Of a stretch of 64,000 nucleotides of DNA, positions 19,545-28,308 are shown one piece after another. Where the stretch lies: NCBI GenBank assembly GCA_029266425.1, contig JAQSWY010000024.1:1-64000 (forward strand), written 5' to 3'. The notes under the pieces were generated by a model. It did no database searches. It was given only the letters and a program-made list of their open reading frames with translations, and was not told where the DNA came from. This stretch comes from Xanthobacteraceae bacterium (lineage in GTDB: Bacteria; Pseudomonadota; Alphaproteobacteria; Rhizobiales; Xanthobacteraceae). The position numbers were made by a program, and so were the translations under genes. Position 1 is the first letter of the stretch. Each line of letters begins with the position of its first letter.

Positions 19545-19831
19545 ATCAGGCTCGCGACGTCGTCATCATTACCAGGGGCAAACACCGCTCCGCTGGGCGC
19601 GACATCAAAGTTATGCCGCTGAGCGACCCAGCTCTCACAGACCGCTCTCGCCCAAACCGGCTCCCTTTTGCGGCCGCGCTGCGCGGTCGGGCGGGGAGCC
19701 TCGCCGCGGCTGACGGCCCCAAAAAGCTCTCCAGTGTCAGCATAATCGAGAAACGCCGCGGCCGTCGGCGCGCGCATCTCCGCCGGCCACGGGCCGGCAG
19801 GAGGAGAAGCGGGCAGACGACGCAGCGGCAT
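19541..19831 (-). CDS. Excisionase-like small DNA-binding protein
   Basis: A 96-residue protein whose middle (MRAPTAAAFLDYADTGELFG, then AVSRGEAPRPTAQRG) resembles the AlpA/Xis-type winged helix seen in small proteins beside integrases. Such proteins bend attachment-site DNA and favour excision, or activate the integrase. The stop overlaps the integrase start by four bases, and the start lies three bases after the stop of the next upstream small gene with GAGAGGTG as ribosome site. Family assignment is by pattern and context, not by a firm motif. Confidence 0.65.
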   Translation of the reverse strand: MPLRRLPASPPAGPWPAEMRAPTAAAFLDYADTGELFGAVSRGEAPRPTAQRGRKREPVWARAVCESWVAQRHNFDVAPSGAVFAPGNDDDVASLI

Positions 19832-19834
19832 CGT

Positions 19835-20026
19835 TCACACCTCTCGGCTGCTCATAAGAACATGGGGCGCCTTACGCTCGATCTGACGGCGCGAGGTGCA
19901 GGCCTGCTGGCCACCCGTCGTGGACGGCTGCTCGACAGAGCACAACGCGCGTCTGAAGTTGGCCGAGGATATTCCGAGCCCGCAGCCGACCTGCTTCGCT
20001 ACCGGAAGGGTTCTAGGCATTATCAT
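19835..20026 (-). CDS. Small protein in the integrase operon
   Basis: A 63-residue product beginning MIMPRTLPVAKQVGCGLGIS. The ATG at 20026 has a strong GGAGG six bases upstream and overlaps the end of the winged-helix gene by 14 bases; its stop is three bases before the excisionase-like start. This tight packing is the main evidence that it is real. The stretch VAKQVGCGLGISSANFRRAL could be a helix-turn-helix, which would fit a control gene, but I do not recognise a family. Confidence 0.5.
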   Translation of the reverse strand: MIMPRTLPVAKQVGCGLGISSANFRRALCSVEQPSTTGGQQACTSRRQIERKAPHVLMSSREV

Positions 20027-20807
20027 CGGCGTCCTCCGACGCGGGGGGGTCTCTAACGGCATTGTTCCGCAGCCAGCTCGCTGCAACGCGTCGGATAGCA
20101 AAACCCGGCGCTTCATCAGCTAGGCATTCGCCGATGACCTCGAAAACCTCGCGCCGCATCGTGCGCTCGATCTCGTAATAGTCCGACGGACCATCAAAGA
20201 GGGCATCTCGGCTCTTCAGCCAATCGCCACGATGATTGGCGATGCTTCCGAAATCCTTGGGCTCGGTAAAGCCGGAGCGGTTGATCACCTCCGGGTGTAC
20301 ATAGTGGGCAGTGAAGCTCCATTCCTCGTATTCGCTCTGCCCCAACACCGTGATTCTCGCCCGCGGCCAAGGTCGACGAACGGCGATGGACAGAGGCAAA
20401 GCAGAAGTTCCATCGATCGGCGCGAACCCGCACGCCGCACTTTGGACAAGCGCCTCGACCGCTTCGGCAAATGTGTGCTGAGTGGGAAGCCCAAAAAACG
20501 CTGCAGCTGAGGGGGCCTCGATGTCAGCCGTTTCTTGGGGGTTCGAGAACCTATCGATCACCATGGCCGAGCACAAATTGACCGTCCGTGCAGCATTGAT
20601 GACGTCCCGACTGTCTCCAGCGCCGACAAGTGCGATTACCGCCACGGCCGCGTCACGAGCATCCATGTCGGCACCGCCATAGCGGCCTCCCACGCCCGTC
20701 TTGATGAGACGAGCTTCCCGAAGACGGCGAGTAGTCTCACGGATGCTCTTCGGGTCGAGGCCGGTCTTACCGAGCGCGCGGTTCAGATCACTTAATTTGT
20801 GGGCCAT
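20013..20807 (-). CDS. Winged-helix protein of unknown function heading the integrase operon
   Basis: A 264-residue protein. Residues 1-45 (MAHKLSDLNRALGKTGLDPK, then SIRETTRRLREARLIKTGVG) look like a winged helix; the remainder (from about residue 60) has no motif I recognise and may sense a ligand or partner. I start at ATG 20807 because upstream sequence contains two palindromic sites and AT-rich promoter-like DNA. It is the first of four tightly packed genes ending in the integrase, so it is a candidate regulator of integration and excision. The alternative is a cargo gene that only shares the promoter. Confidence 0.7.
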   Translation of the reverse strand: MAHKLSDLNRALGKTGLDPKSIRETTRRLREARLIKTGVGGRYGGADMDARDAAVAVIALVGAGDSRDVINAARTVNLCSAMVIDRFSNPQETADIEAPSAAAFFGLPTQHTFAEAVEALVQSAACGFAPIDGTSALPLSIAVRRPWPRARITVLGQSEYEEWSFTAHYVHPEVINRSGFTEPKDFGSIANHRGDWLKSRDALFDGPSDYYEIERTMRREVFEVIGECLADEAPGFAIRRVAASWLRNNAVRDPPASEDADDNA

Positions 20808-20817
20808 CCGTCTATTC

Positions 20818-20832
20818 CGTGTACAGCACACG
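20818..20832. promoter_or_regulatory. Operator-like palindrome 1 upstream of the integrase operon
   Basis: CGTGTACAGCACACG, five-base arms CGTGT/ACACG. It begins 11 bases upstream of the first gene's ATG. It shares the arms and the run GCACACGAT with the site at 20871-20885. Confidence 0.55.
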
Positions 20833-20870
20833 ATAGATATCGCTGACGCGGCTCGTCCGCAAGCGAATTG

Positions 20871-20885
20871 CGTGTCATGCACACG
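20871..20885. promoter_or_regulatory. Operator-like palindrome 2 upstream of the integrase operon
   Basis: CGTGTCATGCACACG, with the same arms and the same downstream GCACACGAT as the site at 20818. The centres are 53 bases apart, about five helical turns, which would put two bound dimers on the same face of DNA. Confidence 0.55.
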
Positions 20886-21691
20886 ATTGCCAGGCGGATG
20901 CCGTCGAACTCGGACACTCAAGTTCGGACGCGACGCATAGAGATCGATAGCAAAGCGCCTTGGTGCCGCGATCTACTGCGTCTGGAGGTCGCCGCAGTCA
21001 GCAACTCGCCGACGGTCATCAGCCCGGTCGCACCATCCGTCAAATCGCAGCGAGTGCGCCATCGTGGCGAAGAATTCAACCCAAGCTTGGCGAGAGCATC
21101 AACATACATTCCCGTGGTATGTGCATTTGACAATAGAAATGTACGCTGCCTCCCGTGCATTCTTGATATAGTTTGGATTTGAGTTCAATATAAACAGCAA
21201 CCTATTCTTTGATTACACACTGCCTAATAGTGACTTTACAATCACATTTGGAAAGCTGCCTTACAACCAGCGGCAGACGGACCTTTAGACAGGCGAAAAT
21301 TACGCTCAGTGAACGGTGACTGGCCAAAGGTCTGTGGGATCAGGCGGCGTCCGGTTCTGACCCATAGGCGAAGTTAGGAATGTCCGGTTATTGGTACTTC
21401 GCCCGCTTGACGGGTACGTCAAAGATGGGGCCGACTTCGGACTGTCCGGTTTTCGCTGAGATACTGAGAAAGCTGACCTTTCGCCAACCGACCCCATATC
21501 GGTCATCCAGAACTCAAGTGGGCTTCCTGAAAGCTGCCATTCGTCCAGCGGCCCGAGGAGACCGGCGGCGGTTCCCAGGGCGGCACCTCCTCTTCGATGT
21601 CGCGCTTAGCTGCTCGAACGGAACGCGCCCCTTATCGTAGAACGGCCGAATGATGTTGGTGCGCTTAGACGAAATAGCTGAGATCTACCCC
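20886..21691. other. Gene-free AT-richer stretch inside the island
   Basis: No convincing gene in about 800 bases. Positions 21120-21260 are clearly AT-richer than the surroundings (for example TTGATATAGTTTGGATTTGA and the following AATATAAACA region). Short copies of GAAAGCTGCC occur at 21250-21260 and 21529-21538, related to similar words in other gaps of the island. Open frames here are short and of unbiased composition. Confidence 0.6.
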
Positions 21692-22543
21692 TTACTCTCC
21701 CACAATGGCCTTCAGCCACGCCGTACCCAGCTCCTTCTGCGTGCAGTTGATCCGCTCGCCTGTCGTACGCTTGGCGTCTAGAAGCTCAAACACCTTCTGC
21801 TCCATGGCGTGCGCGGTAATGGCGTCCGGCCACTTCTGCTGCAGCTCTACCTTCCACTGCGCTATGCCGATCTCATGAGGAATGTGCTTGTTAATTTCGG
21901 CCAGTCGGCCCGACACCGACATGGCATGGCCGACCTTCCAGATCGACGTGCTGCCGAACCGCATGGCGTAGGTGAAGCTTGCCTCCATAGCCGAACGTTC
22001 TGCCTCATACGATGAGTTCGAAGGCGTCGGGCCGGTCGTTGGCTTCAGCGCATCGTTGATCCGGCGCATCTGGTCGAACTGCTGGTTCGGAGGCGGCTCG
22101 AAGGCGGTGGCCGGCAGCGCCATGATCTTCGCGATGTCATCAGAATCTATCAGCTCCTCGACGCCCGGGGTCGCCAGCATGGTCAACCGCTGCTTGAGCA
22201 CGTTGTTGACGAAGGGCTGTGGATCAAAGACCCATCCCCGCACAATCGGTACGCCATGGGGAAACTTGAAGTTGCCGCGCGCATCAAAATCGCGGGGGTC
22301 GAGTTCGTCCTTGCTGAAGTAGTCTAGGGTCCGCAGGCGAAGGCGGCCGAATTCGGCCATGCTCAAGATACGTCCCTGCAGTTCGGGCGACGTTCTTTCC
22401 GTTTTGGTGCCAATGAACACCAGCCGGTCACCCGGTTTGGATATCGCCAGCAGCCGGGCCATGTGGCCTTCGCTGCCGAACGTCGCCATCGGTATGTTGC
22501 CGCCCACTGGATTGCCCCAGACGCGTGTCGCGAATAGTCGCAT
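21692..22543 (-). CDS. T5orf172/GIY-YIG-like protein paired with a nuclease gene
   Basis: A 283-residue protein. The C-terminal ~100 residues (FTYAMRFGSTSIWKVGHAMS, then GRLAEINKHIP and an EQKVFELLD helix) resemble the T5orf172/MUG113 branch of the GIY-YIG nuclease superfamily: Y-x-x-R-F-G then W-K-V-G-x-A and a conserved R. The N-terminal ~110 residues (MRLFATRVWGNPVGGN, GDRLVFIGTKTERTSPELQG) could form a PUA/EVE-like base-recognition fold, which would fit a modification-dependent nuclease; that part is inference. It starts ten bases after the stop of the PD-(D/E)XK gene on the same strand, so the two form one transcription unit. Confidence 0.65.
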   Translation of the reverse strand: MRLFATRVWGNPVGGNIPMATFGSEGHMARLLAISKPGDRLVFIGTKTERTSPELQGRILSMAEFGRLRLRTLDYFSKDELDPRDFDARGNFKFPHGVPIVRGWVFDPQPFVNNVLKQRLTMLATPGVEELIDSDDIAKIMALPATAFEPPPNQQFDQMRRINDALKPTTGPTPSNSSYEAERSAMEASFTYAMRFGSTSIWKVGHAMSVSGRLAEINKHIPHEIGIAQWKVELQQKWPDAITAHAMEQKVFELLDAKRTTGERINCTQKELGTAWLKAIVGE

Positions 22544-22553
22544 CGTGTCCGCC

Positions 22554-23450
22554 CTAGATTGGATATAGATCCGTCACCCGAGCGAATGGCTGCCGCCGCT
22601 CCGAGTGGTGCCGCACTTTACGCCGGATCACGTCGCCCAGATCCAGCCGCTTGCGCAGCGAGTGGTAGATGTCGGCACCATCCATCATGATCAGCCGGCG
22701 CGCGGTGAACGCGTTGAAGCTTTCGCCCGAGAAGCCGCCGTAGCTGACGTATAGCCCTCGCGTCCAATCCGGCCGTTCCATCAGCTTGCCCTGGAAGCCG
22801 TGCAGCATGGCCGCGTCGACAGGCCTGTTGTTCCACTTGGCCTCGACGAGATACGTGCTGCCGTCGTGCAGGAAGCTGCCGTCTATCTGCTCGCCGGTAG
22901 TCCGAAACGAGGCATGGGCATCGAGACCCCATGTGTCGCACCAGCGCCTCAAGAAACGCTCGAGCGCATAGCCGCGCTGCTGCGGCGCCTCGTCCATTTG
23001 CGTCATCGCCATGAATTCCTGCAGCAGAGCATCGAGCACGCCCTCGCTCGGCCCGTTGGGCGCTTCGGGCGGCGGCGGTGATGGCGGAGCGGCATTCGGA
23101 CCAAGCGGCAACGCCTCGCCCCCGAGCTTGACCAGCACGTTGCTCAAGCGCTGGCGGGCATTCGCGACTGTCTCGGCTTCGCCGCGGTCGAGCATGCCTA
23201 CCTCGCGATACTCCCACAGCGCTGTCAGGGCGCGCACGACGTCCGCATTTGGAGCCAGCTCAAGGAATGCCCTGAAGTGCTTACCCTTCGACGTTCCGTA
23301 GATGCCGTATCTGTCGTGGTAGATGTCGATCTTTAGGTCGCGGTTGAAGAATGCCGCGAAACGGTCATTGCTGAAATCCAGCACGTAGCCGCCGTAGATC
23401 CCGAAGATGCTGTCGATCAGCGACATGTCCGTTGTGGAGAGCTGTGCCAT
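22554..23450 (-). CDS. PD-(D/E)XK restriction-endonuclease-like protein
   Basis: A 298-residue protein. The C-terminal half has an Mrr/Holliday-junction-resolvase-type nuclease core: helix RGYALERFLRRWCDTWGL, then the acidic residue in GEQIDGSFLHDG and the EAK of TYLVEAKWNN, i.e. the D-x(n)-E-x-K signature. The N-terminal ~110 residues are of unknown role, followed by a proline-rich linker (APPSPPPPEAPNGP). I start at ATG 23450 (MAQLSTTDMS); upstream residues look like leader sequence. It precedes the GIY-YIG-like gene by ten bases. The two-nuclease unit looks like a restriction or abortive-infection module, but I do not know a named system with this pair. Confidence 0.7.
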   Translation of the reverse strand: MAQLSTTDMSLIDSIFGIYGGYVLDFSNDRFAAFFNRDLKIDIYHDRYGIYGTSKGKHFRAFLELAPNADVVRALTALWEYREVGMLDRGEAETVANARQRLSNVLVKLGGEALPLGPNAAPPSPPPPEAPNGPSEGVLDALLQEFMAMTQMDEAPQQRGYALERFLRRWCDTWGLDAHASFRTTGEQIDGSFLHDGSTYLVEAKWNNRPVDAAMLHGFQGKLMERPDWTRGLYVSYGGFSGESFNAFTARRLIMMDGADIYHSLRKRLDLGDVIRRKVRHHSERRQPFARVTDLYPI

Positions 23451-24220
23451 CCGTCGATTCGTCCACTGAATTGTTTGATCTCTCTTCGTAAGCGCTGGCG
23501 CGGTGGCGAGTCTCGGCTGAGGAGTACATTTCCACACCTAGCACCCCTTTTTTCTCACAGAGATTAGCGCATCGTCCCGGAAACGCTGAGCTTCCAGTCA
23601 CCACGGAGGGCCAAGGGCACCGTCAAGCGCAACGCCTCCGCCGCCGGGAGCCTGCGGGGGCCTTGCGCTGTTCCGTTGACGGTCCTGTCCGTTCCAGCCG
23701 CCCAATGCAGCGCAATGCGCAAGACGGTCGACGTCGGAAACCGTAAGTTGACCGCTATCGTCGCCACGACACCTTGTGATTGGCCGATTGTGAAACGCGC
23801 GAGTCATAATCGTTCGGGGGCCATCTCCGGACGGTCCGCTATCGGGTAGCGAATGCCGTGTAGTTGCCCTTCTGCACCCGACTCCATTTCGGCCATTCGA
23901 CGGTTGGTGGCAAAATTCCAAAAGCTGCCGCGGTTATGCATAACAGCTTTTGGGAGGCGAAAGTCTAGCGGGGCAACTGCTCAACAACGGCTCAAGACTG
24001 CAAAGATTGGGGACTTAGGTATCGGTTCCTGGAAAGCGGGGCTCGCTTCGTCAACTTGGGCTGAGTCCAGACTTCGCAACGGCCATAATATGTGTTTGTT
24101 GTTTCTAGGCTGATGACCCGCCATTGCGCTCGCCCTCCTAGGCACGCGGCTGCACTTTTGGCAGGGCGATTCCGCGTTGACACGATTTCCTGAGCTTCGC
24201 CACCAACATCCGGATGCACT
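23451..24220. other. Gene-free stretch before the STAND-type gene, with a nested palindrome
   Basis: No convincing gene in about 770 bases between two divergently transcribed defence-like units. It should hold promoters for both. The notable structure is the nested palindrome at 23918-23953. The ATG at 24221 has no strong ribosome site. Confidence 0.6.
23918..23953. repeat. Nested perfect palindromes
   Basis: Outer arms CCAAAAGCTG and CAGCTTTTGG (10/10) enclose the 12-base perfect palindrome GTTATGCATAAC at 23933-23944. The structure can form a cruciform. It could be a protein-binding site, the relic of a small transposable element, or part of a dispersed AAAGCTGCC-containing family. Confidence 0.7.
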
Positions 24221-27200
24221 ATGTTTGAGGTAGTTCCCTCTCAGATTGAAGCGCTTGAGAGTAAGCAGCTCGTTCAACTGCTTGGACGATTGCTTCACGC
24301 AGAGGCCCAACGAGCCGGTCTGGCTTTGGCCGGCATCTCGGTCCCGCTCCAGATCACAGTTGCCGACGGTGGTGAGGACGGTCGTATCAAATGGGAAGGA
24401 GGCTTGGCTTCGACGGATTACCTGCTGTCCCGGGCCAACCATTTCCAGTGCAAGGCGAGCAAGATTGGGGCGGCGGGCTGGAAGAAGGAATGCTGGGTCA
24501 AGAGCACGCAGCGAAAGGGGAAGGTCAAGCAGCTTACACCCTTGCTTGCCGACCTGGTGGCTGCTTCCGGAGGCAGTTATATCGGGTTCACCACCGAGGC
24601 CCTTACGTCTCAGAAGGTGGACGACTGCGTGGCCGCCATCAAGGCCGGGATCACGGAGGCGAGCGGCGACCCAGCTTCATTGGCCGCCATCGACGTATAC
24701 GACGCCAACAGAATCGCAGGATGGGCAAGCCATCATCCCGCGGTGGGGATCTGGCTCGCCGAGTTGGCGCATGGGCAACCGCTGTCCGGTTTTGAGACGG
24801 TGGTCGGCTGGGGCAGGCGCAGTGATTTTATCGCCACGCCCCATGTTGTGGACACAGAAGCCCGTTTTCAGTTGGGAACGACCAAGGGGGTGGATGCCGC
24901 TGGCGCTGACAACAAGATTCCAGCCGAGACCATGCGCTTGCGCATCATGGAGCATGTGTCGAGGCCTCGCGCTTCGGTTCGCGTGATCGGCCCGTCCGGT
25001 CTCGGAAAAAGCCGGTTCATGTACGAGGCTCTGCGATCGACTTCCGATCAGCTGTCCAGCATCTTGGCCAGCAGCGCGGTGTTTGCTGATTACCGGGTCG
25101 TTGCCGGCACGCTACTGGGGGTAGCCACCCACCTGGCGGGAACTGGCCAACGCATTCTGCTTATCGTGGACGAATGCCCCCGCGAAACAGCTCTCGATCT
25201 GGTGCGGATCGCGACCGCGGAGGCGAGCGGCCTCAGCGTCATTACGATAGACACCGATGTCCGCCCCCTAGACGGAACCGATGTTCTTCACATCACGGCC
25301 ACGCAAAGCGAAGGGGCGTTGATACAAGCGCTTATCAAGCGCAAGCATCCGACGATCAAGGCGGAAGTCCTGGCCCGGCTCAGCGAGTTGTGCGGAGGTT
25401 TTCCTCGGTTCGCTGTCCTGCTGGCAGAGGCGCCAGATTTCAACCCTTCCGAGTTTCACACTGTCGATGACATCGTCGACCGCATCCTGTGTGGTGCCAA
25501 TATGCTGGGCGCTGAAGAACGGCGGGCACTGGAAGCGCTCAGCCTGTTCGAAGATGTCGACTTCGACGCGAGCAACGGGGTTTCGGGTCTCGACCATGTC
25601 GCAAAAATCATCGCGAGAATGGATGGCGACGAGATGTTCGAGCATCTCGCCAAGGCGCAACAACACGACCTCGTCGGCCGCAGGCGAACAAGAATGGCGG
25701 CTCAACCACTGCCGGTCGCGTTGAACCTGGCGTTGCGGCGCCTCAAGCTCTTGCGCCCATCGACCTTGTGGCGGTTCATGGCCGAGCAAGATGCTCAGTT
25801 GGTCCTCTCGATGTTGCGCCGCTGGCGGTACTTCGATCGCAACGTCCTCGCCGTGGAACCGGCGCGGCGCCTCTTGCAGACCGGCGGCAGGCTTTCCGAA
25901 CCGAGTACGATGCTGACGCCGACGGAAGCGGAATTGATCGATGCGCTTGTCCACATCGTTCCGGATCAGGTCGCTCTGCGGCTCGAGCACGACCTCCTGT
26001 CCAATGAACTGGATGCATCGACGATAACGGGCGAAACGCGGCGGAACCTTGTTCACGCACTGGAGAAGCTGGTGTTTCGTGCCGACTCCTTCGGTACCGC
26101 GGCCCGCATCTTGTTGAAATTGGCTGCGAGCGAGACCGAGAACTATGTGAACAACGCAACAGGCATCTTCAAGCAGCTGTTCCAACTCGAGCTTGGTGGA
26201 ACCGAGGCCCCGCCAAGCGAGCGATTCCGGATCCTGGACGATGCCATCGAGAGCGGTGATGAAGCCGTGCTGGCAGTCTGCGTGGACGCCTTGTCGAACG
26301 CTTTCAACCAATTTCCGCTGCGGTTCGGCAATGCCGATGAGATCGGGTCCGGAGCGCCGTTGAAGGAGTGGTTGCCGCAGGCCACCGATGACTACGACGA
26401 CTTCTACAGGCAGGCGCTCGACCGGCTAGTCAGCCTGCGATCTAGCCATTCGTCGCTCGCACCGACTGTGGAGTCGGTGATGACGAGCGCGACGAGGTTC
26501 ATGCTGAGCTCCCCGCAATACCGGGAATATGGCGAGCGCCTCACCGCCATTGCGGGTGAGAAGGGTTGGTGGCCCGAGGCGGTGGAGAGCGTGGGTGACT
26601 GGCTCTATTTCGATCGCGCAGGATACCCGAAGCAGCAGCAAGCCTATGTTCGAGAGCTCTACGACCGTCTGTTCCCCTCGAACGCGATCGACAAAGCGAT
26701 CCTTTTCACCCAGTTCTGGAGCGCGGATATTCGGGACCCGGACACCGTGTACACCCAAAGCGAGAGCGATTTTGGATATTCGGAGCGCGCTGCCCGGGTT
26801 CTTGCCTCCGAGATCGCGTCGGACGAGCTGCTGGCGATCGAGGCGGTGCAGCGCATGGGGCGGATGGACCTCAAGAACGTCGTGCCATTCGCTGAGCAGC
26901 TCGCCATGGACATCGGCAACAAGCTGGCCGTCTTCGACGCAGCCCTCGATCTCCTGAACGACCAAGCACCCAATCAAGGTGTCGCGATGATCAGAGGATT
27001 GCTCCGAGGTATCGACCGGAGCGACCAACAACTCGCCGATGAGTGCCTGACGCGCGCAAAGCAACTCATGGGAGAGCGTCCATGGGTCGATCTCTACACC
27101 TCGCTGTCGATCGATGAGTATCGCTTGGCCCAGGCGATAGAGGACGTGAGATGGGGGCGAATCACCCCTTCGCACGCCGTCCTGTTGTCTTATGGCCAAG

Positions 27201-28078
27201 GCCTGAACGGCCTTTCCGAGACCCAAGTGGCAATGCTTCTGGAAGTATTGGCCAAGCAAGGCCGGGACGGCGTGTGGGCCGCCCTGGAGGTCTCCATGAT
27301 GTACAAGTACGGGGAGCAGTTCGGGGCGGTGCATGCCCAGTCCATCGTAACGCTCCTTGTGCACCCTTCTCTCCTCGAAAGCGGTACCGGACGGGAGCGC
27401 AACGCCCACGTGCTGGAATCCTCCATCCAGAGCGTGCGCAGGATGATCGGGGTCGACGGCGATTTCGCCGACGGCCTCTGCGTGCAGCTCCGCAGGTTTG
27501 TGAAGAGCGAGGATGGCGATCTGCTTCGGTCGCTGATGGAGGCGATGCGGATGATCGTGACCTTCCTGCGGGAGGATGCGCCGGACCAGCTCTGGTCCGA
27601 GATCGCAACGCTTCATGACTCGGCCACTCCCGTCGAGCGCAACCGGCTTGCGCAAGTCGTAGGTTCCACGCCCAACCCTTACGACGGCAAATTGAGAAGC
27701 GGGCCTGGCCCACTCTTTGGTCTCGATGAGGATATGGTCTTCGTCTGGGCCGACGAGGACGAAGACCGCATCGGGCTCCTTGTCACCTTCTATCCATTGC
27801 TTGACGATGAGGACGTCCACGCTTGGCATCCGGCGTTCTTGCGACTGGCCGAGCGCTACGGAAGCACCAAGACCTTCCAGGCGGCGCTGGAGAGGCGCAT
27901 CCATCCCCGCTCTTGGTCGGGTTCGCTCGTGCCCATGCTGGAAGCCTATCAGAAACCAATCGAGGCCTGGTTCGGCCATCCGCATAGACGACTGGCCAGT
28001 TGGGCCAAGGATCAGCACAAGAAAATTCAGCGTCGTATCGAATCCGAAAATGCCTATGCGGCTGAACGTGGGTGGTAA
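24221..28078 (+). CDS. Nuclease-STAND-type ATPase, candidate antiviral sensor-effector
   Basis: A 1285-residue protein with three parts. Residues ~1-180 look like a PD-(D/E)XK nuclease of the Mrr/Cap4 type: ADGGEDGRIKW (D49, D53) and the following FQCKAS (Q76-x-K78). Residues ~235-500 form a P-loop ATPase: Walker A GPSGLGKS at 257-264, Walker B ILLIVDE at 312-318, then winged-helix-like segments. The remaining ~750 residues are helical and repeat-like, as in the sensor part of STAND proteins. This order, nuclease-NTPase-helical sensor, is that of Avs-type antiphage proteins that recognise a phage protein and then cut DNA. Assignment to a named Avs type is not possible by eye. It stands alone on the plus strand, between two minus-strand nuclease pairs. 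The 630-residue antisense frame is a shadow. Confidence 0.8.
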   Translation: MFEVVPSQIEALESKQLVQLLGRLLHAEAQRAGLALAGISVPLQITVADGGEDGRIKWEGGLASTDYLLSRANHFQCKASKIGAAGWKKECWVKSTQRKGKVKQLTPLLADLVAASGGSYIGFTTEALTSQKVDDCVAAIKAGITEASGDPASLAAIDVYDANRIAGWASHHPAVGIWLAELAHGQPLSGFETVVGWGRRSDFIATPHVVDTEARFQLGTTKGVDAAGADNKIPAETMRLRIMEHVSRPRASVRVIGPSGLGKSRFMYEALRSTSDQLSSILASSAVFADYRVVAGTLLGVATHLAGTGQRILLIVDECPRETALDLVRIATAEASGLSVITIDTDVRPLDGTDVLHITATQSEGALIQALIKRKHPTIKAEVLARLSELCGGFPRFAVLLAEAPDFNPSEFHTVDDIVDRILCGANMLGAEERRALEALSLFEDVDFDASNGVSGLDHVAKIIARMDGDEMFEHLAKAQQHDLVGRRRTRMAAQPLPVALNLALRRLKLLRPSTLWRFMAEQDAQLVLSMLRRWRYFDRNVLAVEPARRLLQTGGRLSEPSTMLTPTEAELIDALVHIVPDQVALRLEHDLLSNELDASTITGETRRNLVHALEKLVFRADSFGTAARILLKLAASETENYVNNATGIFKQLFQLELGGTEAPPSERFRILDDAIESGDEAVLAVCVDALSNAFNQFPLRFGNADEIGSGAPLKEWLPQATDDYDDFYRQALDRLVSLRSSHSSLAPTVESVMTSATRFMLSSPQYREYGERLTAIAGEKGWWPEAVESVGDWLYFDRAGYPKQQQAYVRELYDRLFPSNAIDKAILFTQFWSADIRDPDTVYTQSESDFGYSERAARVLASEIASDELLAIEAVQRMGRMDLKNVVPFAEQLAMDIGNKLAVFDAALDLLNDQAPNQGVAMIRGLLRGIDRSDQQLADECLTRAKQLMGERPWVDLYTSLSIDEYRLAQAIEDVRWGRITPSHAVLLSYGQGLNGLSETQVAMLLEVLAKQGRDGVWAALEVSMMYKYGEQFGAVHAQSIVTLLVHPSLLESGTGRERNAHVLESSIQSVRRMIGVDGDFADGLCVQLRRFVKSEDGDLLRSLMEAMRMIVTFLREDAPDQLWSEIATLHDSATPVERNRLAQVVGSTPNPYDGKLRSGPGPLFGLDEDMVFVWADEDEDRIGLLVTFYPLLDDEDVHAWHPAFLRLAERYGSTKTFQAALERRIHPRSWSGSLVPMLEAYQKPIEAWFGHPHRRLASWAKDQHKKIQRRIESENAYAAERGW

Positions 28079-28308
28079 GCTATCTCGTGCATGGCAGTTT
28101 CTTGGCCAGTCCCTCCGTTTGCTTTTCGGCAATTGGATACAAAAGGAGAATGGCGGCTCACCACCCTTAGTGCTTGGCCGCTTGCTACCCCAATTCCGGT
28201 CGCTCAGCATCGCCCTGTTGAGCTTAAAGGCGTCGGTCATCCTGCGGATAATTCCGCCCGAAACTTGAAGGTCGTCATCGGCAGCAGGGTCGAGCAGCCG
28301 AAGAAGCG

